The notes under the pieces were generated by a model. The model had not been told where the DNA came from. It did no database searches and was given only the letters and a program-made list of their open reading frames with translations. From Acetobacterium paludosum (GTDB taxonomy: Bacteria > Bacillota > Clostridia > Eubacteriales > Eubacteriaceae), in the NCBI RefSeq assembly GCF_008086595.1, contig NZ_RXYA01000015.1:62001-126000 (forward strand): a stretch of DNA of 64,000 bases, written 5' to 3'. Position numbers and translations under genes: made by a program. Shown piece by piece: positions 55,744 to 63,759 of this stretch (positions within the stretch are counted from its first letter, which is position 1; each line of letters starts with the position of its first letter).

Positions 55744-56499
55744 ATGAATCAGGCAGAAGAGAATAATATAGATCAATGGCAATTGTATCAAGAAACCAAA
55801 AGTACAGAAGTCAGAAATGAGATTGTCCTGCAATATACTGGTCTGGTAAAAAAAAATGTTTTGCGATTTAGGGGCAGTTACAACAATTTTGGCCAGATGG
55901 ATGATATGGTTAATCAGGGGATGATTGCACTGATTGATGCGGTCGAAAAATTTAATCCGCAAATGGGCAATAAATTTGAAACGTTTGCGACGTTGAAAAT
56001 CAGAGGTGCGATTATTGACTTTATGCGCAAGCAGGATTGGGTTCCGCGAAGTCAGCGCAGTCTTTCAAAAGTTTTAGAAGAAACCTATGGCGTGCTGTAT
56101 GTAGAACTTGAACGAGAGCCGACGGATAAAGAAATTTCAGAAAGAATGGGCATATCAGAAGTAAATTTGCAAAAGATACTCCAGCAAAGGCATAATTCAA
56201 TTGTCCTGTCTTATGAAGAAGCGATAAATGAAAAAATGATGGAAGTCTCCCCGCTGATTACCGAAGAAAGAGCGGATGATTCACCAGAATCAAACATTTT
56301 ATTTAATGAACTCAAGTCAAAATTGGCGGAAGCCATCGATCAATTGAAAGAAAAAGAAAGATTGGTGGTATCGCTGTACTATTATGAAAATTTAAAATTA
56401 AAAGAAATTGCCGAAGTACTGGGAGTCACCGAATCCCGAGTATCGCAAATCCATTCCCAGGCAATGATAAAAATGAAAAATAGATTAAAAAACTATTAA
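55744..56499 (+). CDS. fliA: RNA polymerase sigma-28 factor FliA/SigD
   Basis: A 251-residue sigma-70 family factor of the FliA/WhiG type: region 2 with FNPQMGNKFETFATLKIRGA and IIDFMRKQDWVPRSQRS, region 3, and region 4 with LKEIAEVLGVTESRVSQIHS. It directs late flagellar promoters of TAAA-N15-GCCGATAT type; one is visible upstream of flgM. FlgM in this window should be its anti-sigma partner. ATG follows AAGGAGTG. Confidence 0.95.
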   Translation: MNQAEENNIDQWQLYQETKSTEVRNEIVLQYTGLVKKNVLRFRGSYNNFGQMDDMVNQGMIALIDAVEKFNPQMGNKFETFATLKIRGAIIDFMRKQDWVPRSQRSLSKVLEETYGVLYVELEREPTDKEISERMGISEVNLQKILQQRHNSIVLSYEEAINEKMMEVSPLITEERADDSPESNILFNELKSKLAEAIDQLKEKERLVVSLYYYENLKLKEIAEVLGVTESRVSQIHSQAMIKMKNRLKNY

Positions 56500-56524
56500 T
56501 AATATGAGAAAAGAGGTAAAATAA

Positions 56525-57286
56525 ATGGATAGAGGATCTTATTCAGCTGCCGCCGGTATGCTCTCAGGACAAAAAGCCATCAATGTCATGTCCAATAATG
56601 TGGCCAATATCAGTACCGCCGGTTATAAAAGCCAATCCACGATTCAATCGAGTTTTGGTGACTATCTTGTCTCAAGAATGAGCAAGGATCCCGATATTGC
56701 AAAAGCTAACATTGGAACAGGAACGTACATCACGGTTGATGCTGGTCAATTTACGGATTTAACTCAGGGCAGTTTTGAAGAAACTGGAAGAAGTGTCGAT
56801 GCGGCCATTCAAGGCCAGGGGTTTTTTGTTGTTCAAAACGATACCTATGGCCAGGTGCTGACGAGAAACGGACAATTTGAACTGGACCAGACGGGAAACC
56901 TGACACTTCCGGGGGTTGGAAATGTTTTAAACAGCGCCGGACAGCCGATCAATTTAAAGGGCAGTGATTTCACCATTGGTTCGGATGGGACCATTACGCA
57001 AAACGGCGTAGCGAGCGGAAAATTATATATTGCCACCGTGACCAATGGAACAGACCTTAACCAGGTTGGCGAAGGCTATTTTCAGAGCCAGAATGGTTTT
57101 CAGGCAGCTCAAAATGGAACCTACAGTGTTGTCCAGGGGTCCATTGAAAAATCCAACGTTGATATGACAAAAGAGATGAGTGAGATCATCTCAAGACAAA
57201 ATCATTTTACCTCCTGTACCCAGATGCTGAAAATATTCGATTCAATCGCGGAGATAGCTGCGAACAAAGTGGGAAAACTTGGTTAA
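56525..57286 (+). CDS. Flagellar basal-body rod protein, FlgF/FlgG type (1)
   Basis: A 253-residue rod protein. Start MDRGSYSAAAGMLSGQKAIN with SNNVANISTAGYKSQ is the N-terminal rod signature; the central DAAIQGQGFFVVQN and the C-terminal EKSNVDMTKEMSEIIS are also typical. It and the next gene make the distal/proximal rod. Which is FlgF and which FlgG cannot be settled by motif alone. Confidence 0.88.
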   Translation: MDRGSYSAAAGMLSGQKAINVMSNNVANISTAGYKSQSTIQSSFGDYLVSRMSKDPDIAKANIGTGTYITVDAGQFTDLTQGSFEETGRSVDAAIQGQGFFVVQNDTYGQVLTRNGQFELDQTGNLTLPGVGNVLNSAGQPINLKGSDFTIGSDGTITQNGVASGKLYIATVTNGTDLNQVGEGYFQSQNGFQAAQNGTYSVVQGSIEKSNVDMTKEMSEIISRQNHFTSCTQMLKIFDSIAEIAANKVGKLG

Positions 57287-57327
57287 GCACAAAATAATCA
57301 TTTAGATAAAGAAGGGAAATTACCGAT

Positions 57328-58029
57328 ATGATCAGAGGCTTTTATACAGCAAGTTCCGGTTTAATCAGCCAGCAAAATTACCTTAATAACATTGCCAATA
57401 ATATTGCCAATATCAGCACAACTGCTTTCAAACCCCAGGTAACAGCGTTTTCATCCTTATTGTATGAAAATATCGATGGTGGGTCAGGCACGAACATCAG
57501 CACCGGACATGGTGCAAAAGTTGAGAAAAATGGAATTGATTTCGCCGAAAGCGGTCAAGAAAAAACGGATCAGCCATTAGATTGTGCGATTGATGGAAAC
57601 GGCTTTTTCGCTGTTCAAAACAAGAGTACAAATGCGGTTACCTATACCAGAGATGGGGCCTTTAGTGTCAGTGTTGAGGGTGATCAGAAATATCTTGTCA
57701 ATGCAGAAGGAAATTATGTATTAGGGAAAGATAATAAACCCATTAATATGACTAATGGATTTGATGCTAATTCAATTGGACTTTTTAGCTTTTCCAATCC
57801 TTACGGTTTGCAGTTAATGGGAAGCAATCAATATACGGCAACAACTGTATCCGGACAGGCGACTGCCGACAGCCAAAGCACGATTAAAACCGGTTATTTA
57901 GAATCTTCCGGAACCGATTTGGCAGGAGAAATGACAAAAATGATTGAAGCTTCCAAATCTTTTTCTTTCAACTCGAAAATACTTCAAGCAACAGATGAGA
58001 TAGAAAAAGTCGTTAATCAACTAAGATAA
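57328..58029 (+). CDS. Flagellar basal-body rod protein, FlgF/FlgG type (2)
   Basis: A 233-residue paralogue of the preceding gene: MIRGFYTASSGLISQQNYLN and ANNIANISTTAFKPQ at the N-terminus, DCAIDGNGFFAVQN in the middle, and ESSGTDLAGEMTKMIEASKS at the end. It has the length of FlgG in Firmicutes. The pair directly follows fliA, 42 bases apart. ATG is preceded by GAAGGGAAA. Confidence 0.88.
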   Translation: MIRGFYTASSGLISQQNYLNNIANNIANISTTAFKPQVTAFSSLLYENIDGGSGTNISTGHGAKVEKNGIDFAESGQEKTDQPLDCAIDGNGFFAVQNKSTNAVTYTRDGAFSVSVEGDQKYLVNAEGNYVLGKDNKPINMTNGFDANSIGLFSFSNPYGLQLMGSNQYTATTVSGQATADSQSTIKTGYLESSGTDLAGEMTKMIEASKSFSFNSKILQATDEIEKVVNQLR

Positions 58030-58090
58030 CATGGAATGAGATTCAATTTATAATGAAATACACTTAAATAAAGTCAAGTGGAGACGGACG

Positions 58091-59542
58091 ATGAATGAAG
58101 AGAAGGATTTAAAAGAAGATCATGAAAGGGTAATAAAAATCATCGTAAGCGATGATCAAATGACTGCTTTCATCAAATTTTCAAAACCGGCGGAGGAATC
58201 ACCAGCTTTCTCAAAAGAACAATTACTTGATCTTCTAAAGCAAAATAGAATTGAATTTGGGATTAATGAAATAGCCCTAGCCCAGTTAGTCAATCGCCCA
58301 ATTTACAATATTAAGATAAAAGTGGCTGAAGGAAAAGCAGTCGTTGACGGAAAAGATGGCAGTGTTGAGTATTTTGTAAAAAAAGATTCGGAATATCATC
58401 CTGAATATAACGAAGATCAAGAGAAGAAAATTGACTACAAAAATTTAAACTACTTTCAGATGGTGGAGAAAAATCAAATACTGTGTGAAATAACAAAAGA
58501 AGAAGCAGGTACCGACGGGATCAACGTCTATGGAGAAGTTATATCGGCAAAAAATGGCAGAGGTCCAGCGGTTCCAACCGGAAAAAATACCGAGTTAAGC
58601 GAAGACGATACTAAATTAATCGCAACCTGTGATGGAATTGTAAAGTTTATCGGTAATACCATTCATATTAACGAGATGCTGCATATCTTATCAAATGTCG
58701 ATTTTTCAACAGGAAACATCTCTTTTTCAGGGGATGTGACCGTTGATGGCGATGTATGCAGCGGCTTTTCAGTACAATCAGGAGGAAATCTGATTGTAAA
58801 AGGTGTGGTCGAAGAAGCCAAAATAGAAGTTGCGGGAAATGTGTTGATATCCAAAGGTATTTATGGGGGTCGTTCAGGTCAAATCAAAATCGGCAAAGAT
58901 CTGCGCTGCAATTATATCGAAAAGGCTCATATCAGCGTTGGGGGAGATATAACGGTCGATTTCATTATTGACGGTCAAATAACCTGTATGGGAAATATTG
59001 AACTGGCCGGATCCCGGGAAATCATTATTGGCGGAGAAATACAATTAATCGGTGAACTGACCGCAAAAGAAATTGGCAATGAAAGAGAACTGCCGACCAT
59101 TATTCGGATTCTGGGAGAAAATACCGTCAACACGGATGTGATTGAGAATTTAAATAAGAAGATGGCAGAAAAAAAACTTCAAATGAAAGCCACCTTTGAG
59201 AAAAAAACGCAAGTAAAATCGTTGATATTGGATCAGGAAAGAAAAGATATTAGAAAAAACAGTCAGGACGATGATGCGCTAAAACAGTTGACGGTCATAA
59301 AAAAAGAAATTGATAAACAGATTAATGCGTTACAAAATAATATTAATGAAATAAAGGCGGAAATAGAAAAAGAAGAAAAACAGGGGCACATTGACTATTT
59401 CGGTTCGGTGTCGGTTAAAAGAAAACTCCACCGCGGCGTGAAAATTTGTTTTGGCGAGAGTGTATTCCAACATGAATTGGATAATCTGGAGCACTGTAAA
59501 ATTTACTGGAGTGACGATCAAATCATCAATGGGATGCTGTAG
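58091..59542 (+). CDS. FapA (DUF342)-like flagellar assembly protein A
   Basis: A 483-residue DUF342 protein: N-terminal cytoplasmic domain, a repeat-rich central beta region (SFSGDVTVDGDVCSGFSVQS, NLIVKGVVEEAKIEVAGNVL, GGDITVDFIIDGQITCMGNI; polymer-forming-like right-handed repeats) and a C-terminal coiled coil (about 355-440) with many Lys and Glu. Such genes sit beside flagellar rod genes in Firmicutes and are annotated FapA. The mechanism is unclear. ATG follows a GTGGAGA site. Confidence 0.85.
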   Translation: MNEEKDLKEDHERVIKIIVSDDQMTAFIKFSKPAEESPAFSKEQLLDLLKQNRIEFGINEIALAQLVNRPIYNIKIKVAEGKAVVDGKDGSVEYFVKKDSEYHPEYNEDQEKKIDYKNLNYFQMVEKNQILCEITKEEAGTDGINVYGEVISAKNGRGPAVPTGKNTELSEDDTKLIATCDGIVKFIGNTIHINEMLHILSNVDFSTGNISFSGDVTVDGDVCSGFSVQSGGNLIVKGVVEEAKIEVAGNVLISKGIYGGRSGQIKIGKDLRCNYIEKAHISVGGDITVDFIIDGQITCMGNIELAGSREIIIGGEIQLIGELTAKEIGNERELPTIIRILGENTVNTDVIENLNKKMAEKKLQMKATFEKKTQVKSLILDQERKDIRKNSQDDDALKQLTVIKKEIDKQINALQNNINEIKAEIEKEEKQGHIDYFGSVSVKRKLHRGVKICFGESVFQHELDNLEHCKIYWSDDQIINGML

Positions 59543-59581
59543 CTTTCATTGCATGATAATTAGGAGAAAAGAGGTGCGGAT

Positions 59582-60196
59582 TTGTTTAATAATTATGAGG
59601 AACTGAGCGATATGCAAATTGACGTGTTACGAGAAATTGGCAATATCGGAGCCGGGAATGCGGCTACAGCCTTAGCAACTATTTTAGATGAAAAAGTGGA
59701 TATGAATGTTCCGAGTGTCAGAATTACGGGGTTTGATGAAGCGGTTCAGGCATTAGGCGGTGCGGAAACCATGACGGTGGCGGTGCTGGTGAATTTCAGC
59801 GGCGATGGCAACGGCATGATTATGTTTTTGCTGAACATAAAGGATGCCAAAAGCATCATGGATATTTTAGTGGGTGAAGACGACAGTGAAGATCTCAGTG
59901 AAATGAAGATATCCGGGATTAAAGAGATTGGAAATATCTTGAGTTCATCTTATGTTAACGCCATTTCAGCATTAACGGGGCTAAACATACAAGTGTCAGT
60001 TCCCTTTATAGCTATTGATATGGTTGGCGCATTAATGAGTGTCCCGATAATTGAATTTGGGGCAATTGGTGATAAATTAATGTTTATAGAAGAAAATTTT
60101 AAAGGTGAAACCAATGATTTAAAAAGCAATATGATTATGTTTGCCGAAATCAACACATTAAAAATTATTATGCAAAAACTAGGATTGGAAATATGA
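59582..60196 (+). CDS. cheC: CheY-P phosphatase CheC
   Basis: A 204-residue CheC with two active-site repeats: DVLREIGNIGAGNAATALAT (about 14-33) and SGIKEIGNILSSSYVNAISA (about 111-130), each with the Glu and Asn needed to remove phosphate from CheY. It also binds CheD, encoded next. The TTG start 59582 follows AGAGGTG. It overlaps cheD by 4 bases, giving coupled expression. Confidence 0.93.
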   Translation: MFNNYEELSDMQIDVLREIGNIGAGNAATALATILDEKVDMNVPSVRITGFDEAVQALGGAETMTVAVLVNFSGDGNGMIMFLLNIKDAKSIMDILVGEDDSEDLSEMKISGIKEIGNILSSSYVNAISALTGLNIQVSVPFIAIDMVGALMSVPIIEFGAIGDKLMFIEENFKGETNDLKSNMIMFAEINTLKIIMQKLGLEI

Positions 60197-60681
60197 GTCA
60201 ATTAATCGTTGTTGGAATATCGGATTATAAATTCACAAAAGGCCCGGAAGTCATTGTCACCTATGCATTGGGGTCTTGTGTTGGAGTTTGTTTATATGAC
60301 AAAGTTACAAAAATTGGCGGGCTTTCACATATCATGCTGCCGGACAGTACCAATTTTTCCGCCAAAGATATAAATCGCAAAAAATTTGCCGATACGGCCC
60401 TCGTTGATTTGGTCCAAGAATTGAAAAACGCCGGGGTCAGAAACAATCGCATTGTCGCAAAAATTGCTGGGGGCGCCCAAATGTTTGCCGTTCAGCCCGG
60501 CAGCAAGCTTGGCGCAATCGGGGAAAGAAATATTGACTGTGTGAAAAAAGCATTAAGTCAATTAAGAATCCCGATCCTTGCTGAAGATACCGGATTGAAT
60601 TTTGGAAGAACCCAGTATTTTGATTTGGAAACAGGTATTATGAAAATACAATCGCTCAATAGAAGAATAGAGGAATTTTAA
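60193..60681 (+). CDS. cheD: Chemoreceptor glutamine deamidase CheD
   Basis: A 162-residue CheD. TYALGSCVGVCLYD places the catalytic Cys, GGLSHIMLPD the His, and KIAGGAQMFAVQPG the third region. It deamidates receptor glutamines and is inhibited or held by CheC. It begins with an ATGA overlap with cheC. Terminator-like sequence follows. Confidence 0.93.
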   Translation: MSQLIVVGISDYKFTKGPEVIVTYALGSCVGVCLYDKVTKIGGLSHIMLPDSTNFSAKDINRKKFADTALVDLVQELKNAGVRNNRIVAKIAGGAQMFAVQPGSKLGAIGERNIDCVKKALSQLRIPILAEDTGLNFGRTQYFDLETGIMKIQSLNRRIEEF

Positions 60682-60699
60682 TTAAATCACGCGCTATAT

Positions 60700-60740
60700 T
60701 TTAACCGGTGAGCATTTTGTGTTCAGCGGTTTTTGTTAAA
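60700..60740 (+). terminator. Terminator after cheD
   Basis: An interrupted hairpin, ACCG-TGA-CA paired with TG-TCA-CGGT, is followed by TTTTTG. It ends the long flagellar transcript or most of it. Confidence 0.55.
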
Positions 60741-60796
60741 ATGATGACGGAATTAGAAATTTATTAAGCAATAGATGCTAAGATAATCAGAAAACA

Positions 60797-60845
60797 TGTT
60801 ATAATTTAAATGAAAAGATCAAGAGTTGATTGAAAATGTCGATTT
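60797..60845 (+). promoter_or_regulatory. Promoter candidates for cheW-cheB
   Basis: Extended -10 TGT-TATAAT at 60797-60805 suggests a sigma-A start. Separately, TCAAGAGT near 60819 with a 15-base TCAA-to-box spacing to GTCGATTT (60838-60845) partly fits a sigma-28 promoter. The rest of 60741-60932 holds no gene. Confidence 0.45.
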
Positions 60846-60932
60846 AAGTAACAAGAATATTAATTTAATCACCTTTATAAAGTGAAAACAGGGAAATGAA
60901 AAAATAAAATTCTATCTAAAAGGAGAAATAAA

Positions 60933-61436
60933 ATGGCGGAGAATAGTTTAGAAAAAGACTACCTGGAAGAAGATACCCAGCATGGCAGATATTTGACTTT
61001 TTCGTTAGAGGAGGAAGTATTCGGGATTGAGATTAAATACGTGACTGAAATCATTGGTATGCAATCAATCACCAAGGTGCCGGAGGTGCCGCCTCATATT
61101 AAAGGGATCATCAATTTACGAGGGAAAATCATCCCGGTTATTGATGTCCGCCTGCAGTTTGGAAAAGAACCAGTGGATTATAATGATCGAACCTGTATCA
61201 TTGTCATCGATATTGATGCGGTCTCCGTTGGCTTAATTGTCGACAATGTTGAAGAAGTCCTGAATATTGACGACGAAGCGATTTCCCCACCGCCATCGAA
61301 CAAGACCGGCTTTGAAAATCGCTTTATGAAAGGGATTGGAAAGGCGGGCGGAAAAGTTCAATTGCTGCTTGACTGTGAAAGACTGTTAAAAAGCGATGAA
61401 ATGGAAATAGTGGAAGAGCTGTTTGAAGAAAAATAG
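60933..61436 (+). CDS. cheW: Chemotaxis coupling protein CheW
   Basis: A 167-residue CheW: LTFSLEEEVFGIEIKYVTEI, IKGIINLRGKIIPVIDVRLQ and CIIVIDIDAVSVGLIVDNVE are the conserved beta-sandwich segments. It links receptors to CheA. No receiver domain is attached, so CheW rather than CheV. ATG follows AAGGAG; cheB follows 15 bases after the stop. Confidence 0.93.
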   Translation: MAENSLEKDYLEEDTQHGRYLTFSLEEEVFGIEIKYVTEIIGMQSITKVPEVPPHIKGIINLRGKIIPVIDVRLQFGKEPVDYNDRTCIIVIDIDAVSVGLIVDNVEEVLNIDDEAISPPPSNKTGFENRFMKGIGKAGGKVQLLLDCERLLKSDEMEIVEELFEEK

Positions 61437-61450
61437 AAAGAGGATCTGAG

Positions 61451-62482
61451 ATGAGACTTAAACAAAAAATTAAAGTGTTGATCGTTGACGATTCACTATT
61501 ATTTCGAGAAACATTATCCAGAGAAATATCAAAAGACCCGGATGTGGAAGTGGTTGGAACAGCAACCGACCCTTACATGGCCAGGGACATGATCATAAAA
61601 CTAAAACCGGATGTTGTCACCTTAGATGTGGAAATGCCTAAAATGAATGGCATTGAATTTCTAAAAAAACTGATGCCTCAATACCCGTTGCCGGTTATTG
61701 TCGTGAGCTCAGTTTCCAAAAACATCCTGGATGCTTTAGATGCCGGAGCCGTAGAATTTGTCACAAAACCTAATTTTAGCCGGACCGGAGGGATGAATTC
61801 TTTTGTTAATGAGCTCATTGTCAAAATCAAAATTGCTTCCACCGCGAAGGTCGGCAATCTGAAAAAAGATTATGCCCCAATCAAGGCGATTGCCAATAGT
61901 GGTGTCAATACAATGAATATGATCATCGCGATTGGCGCCTCTACCGGAGGTACCGATGCAATTTATGCGGTGGTATCGAGATTGCCCCGAGATATGCCGC
62001 CGATCGTAATTGTTCAGCATATGCCGCCGGTGTTCACCAAACTTTATGCGGATCGGCTTAATAATACGTGTGAACTGGAAGTAAAAGAAGCCGAAGATGG
62101 GGATGTTTTAAAACCCGGACGGGTTTTAATTGCCCCCGGGAGTTATCAGATGCGTATAGTAAAAAGGGGAACCGGCTATATTGTGAAATGCACCCAGGAA
62201 GAAAAAGTCAGCGGTCACTGTCCTTCGGTGGATGTTCTTTTTAGTTCAGTTGCCGAAGCAGCGGGAAAACAGTCAATTGGAGTCATTCTAACCGGAATGG
62301 GGAAAGATGGCGCCGAGGGCTTGTTAAAAATGAAAAAAAAGGGCGCCTATACCATTGGTCAGGATGAAAAAACATCCATTGTTTACGGAATGCCCATGGT
62401 TGCCTATAATATCGGCGGGGTAGAAAAACAATTGCCATTGGAAAAGATATCCGACGAAATTGTCCGCGTATTATCAAAATAA
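61451..62482 (+). CDS. cheB: Protein-glutamate methylesterase CheB
   Basis: A 343-residue CheB: receiver domain with phospho-acceptor Asp59 and a C-terminal methylesterase domain with the triad Ser164 (AIGASTGGTD), His190 (VQHMPP) and Asp286 (GMGKDGAEG). It removes methyl groups from, and can deamidate, receptors during adaptation. ATG follows AGAGG. The partner methyltransferase CheR is not in the window. Confidence 0.95.
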   Translation: MRLKQKIKVLIVDDSLLFRETLSREISKDPDVEVVGTATDPYMARDMIIKLKPDVVTLDVEMPKMNGIEFLKKLMPQYPLPVIVVSSVSKNILDALDAGAVEFVTKPNFSRTGGMNSFVNELIVKIKIASTAKVGNLKKDYAPIKAIANSGVNTMNMIIAIGASTGGTDAIYAVVSRLPRDMPPIVIVQHMPPVFTKLYADRLNNTCELEVKEAEDGDVLKPGRVLIAPGSYQMRIVKRGTGYIVKCTQEEKVSGHCPSVDVLFSSVAEAAGKQSIGVILTGMGKDGAEGLLKMKKKGAYTIGQDEKTSIVYGMPMVAYNIGGVEKQLPLEKISDEIVRVLSK

Positions 62483-62492
62483 TAATATCCCA

Positions 62493-62755
62493 CAAACGCA
62501 AATACCGCAAAAACGTTGACGGGCGGGTAATACCCGCCCCTACGCATCCGGCAAACCCCCACAACCGGCGGGCGATCCGCCAATGGTATCACACCCCCTG
62601 TAGGGGCGATTATCAATCGCCTGCAAACGCAAATACCCCAACAAACGTTGACGGGCGGGTAATACCCGCCCCTATGCATTCGGCAAACCCCCACAACCGG
62701 CGGGCGATCCGCCAATGGTGTCACACCCCCCGTAGGGGCGATTCTCAATCGCCCG
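62493..62755. repeat. Two tandem copies of a 131-132 bp GC-rich palindromic element
   Basis: Copy 1 (62493-62623) and copy 2 (62624-62755) are nearly identical, differing by one indel and a few substitutions. Each holds hairpins GGGCGGGT-AAT-ACCCGCCC, GGCGG/CCGCC and GGCGATT/AATCGCC, with CCCCTAC able to pair with GTAGGGG. They are far richer in G+C than the surroundings and encode nothing convincing. They look like an intergenic palindromic repeat family that has duplicated. Confidence 0.85.
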
Positions 62756-62786
62756 CACATCCACAAACTTTTTTTATATCTTTTTC

Positions 62787-62813
62787 TAAAGTTTTTTATT
62801 ATAATGACGATAT
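62787..62813 (+). promoter_or_regulatory. Sigma-28 promoter of flgM-flgN-flgK
   Basis: TAAAGTTT (62787-62794) and GACGATAT (62806-62813) with 15 bases between TAAA and GACGATAT match the Firmicute sigma-28 consensus TAAA-N15-GCCGATAT with one mismatch in the -10. FliA in this window is the expected factor. Confidence 0.85.
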
Positions 62814-62900
62814 GTATAACAGAAGATAAAAATGACTTTATAAATAAAAGAATGAAGAATTTAAAAATAAAGGTTTAAATGAGTAAGAGGAGGTTTAGCC

Positions 62901-63218
62901 ATGAAAATAGGATTAGCAAATAATAACACCACTGTTCAATCAAAGATTGGACAAGAGGTAACAACAGAGTCGACACGTAAAGTTGACGCTCAAGAAAGCA
63001 AAAAAAGCATCGCAAAAAGTAAAACCGACAGCACTGAAATTTCAAGCAATCATAATACATCTTTTGAAGACAGTCGTCTTAATGTCGCAAAGTCTTCTAT
63101 TTTGTATGATGTCACCGTAAAAGAGTCGAATCGATTGAGTGAATTAAAGGAAGCTGTAAATAACGGAACCTACAATGTCTCAGCTGATTCGATTGCAGCA
63201 GCAATTTTAAAAAAATAG
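62901..63218 (+). CDS. flgM: Anti-sigma-28 factor FlgM
   Basis: A 105-residue protein with FlgM features: a disordered Ser/Lys-rich N-terminal half, and a C-terminal segment (YDVTVKESNRLSELKEAVNN, then GTYNVSADSIAAAILKK) that binds sigma-28. It holds FliA inactive until the hook is complete and is then exported. ATG follows AGGAGG. Its own promoter is sigma-28 type, closing a feedback loop. The first gene of the flgM-flgN-flgK set. Confidence 0.9.
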   Translation: MKIGLANNNTTVQSKIGQEVTTESTRKVDAQESKKSIAKSKTDSTEISSNHNTSFEDSRLNVAKSSILYDVTVKESNRLSELKEAVNNGTYNVSADSIAAAILKK

Positions 63219-63245
63219 TAAAGCAATTTTTTGAGGAGGCTTAAA

Positions 63246-63743
63246 ATGTCTGAAAATAAAAATTATAAACAAATACTGGATAACTTTTATGACTATCTTT
63301 TCGGGGTTATTAAGCTTCATCGAGAAATGATACCTAAACTGAAAGATGAGCTGATGCTGATACAAAGCGGAAGTCTCGATGAATTAAGTATCAACCTGAA
63401 TCATCAGCAGCTGTTTATTTATCAAACAAAGAATTTCACTGAGGATGTTGCGGGCTACATGAATGAACTTAATTTGACCGGAAAAAATTTATCTGAAGTC
63501 ATCAAGCAGCTTCCCATGGACGAACAGCTGCGGTTTGATGAACTGCTCAGTCAATTTGAAAAAACCAGTAGGGAAATCCAGTTTTACAAAGAAAAATGTC
63601 AAACTCTTCTTGAAATGAAACTTCATCAGGTCAAGAAGAATATCGCCCAATCGAAATTAAAGAGTGATAAAACAACGTATCAGGAAGATGGCACAGAAGT
63701 GGGGAGTATCAACTTGCCAAGGGCTTTTGAGAAAAGTATTTAA
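63246..63743 (+). CDS. flgN: Flagellar export chaperone FlgN family
   Basis: A 165-residue mostly helical protein of FlgN type, chaperone for FlgK and FlgL. Its place between flgM and flgK is standard. It shows long helices (about 10-40, 45-70, 85-125) with heptad-like hydrophobics and no membrane segment. I chose ATG 63246, which follows GAGGAGG; an in-frame TTG 15 bases earlier overlaps that site. Confidence 0.8.
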   Translation: MSENKNYKQILDNFYDYLFGVIKLHREMIPKLKDELMLIQSGSLDELSINLNHQQLFIYQTKNFTEDVAGYMNELNLTGKNLSEVIKQLPMDEQLRFDELLSQFEKTSREIQFYKEKCQTLLEMKLHQVKKNIAQSKLKSDKTTYQEDGTEVGSINLPRAFEKSI

Positions 63744-63759
63744 ATAAAGGAGAAATAAT

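Noticed and set aside
62493-62755. Possible CRISPR array
   Set aside because: Only two copies, the unit is about 131 bp with no short repeat plus variable spacer, and no cas genes are nearby.
62404-62766. Minus-strand open frames across the GC-rich tandem repeat, with repeated RGGYYPPVNV-like text
   Set aside because: The repeated protein text mirrors the DNA repeat, there is no ribosome-binding site, and GC-rich palindromes lack stops by composition.
62483-62900. Insertion sequence
   Set aside because: No transposase frame or terminal inverted repeats with target duplication could be found around the repeat.
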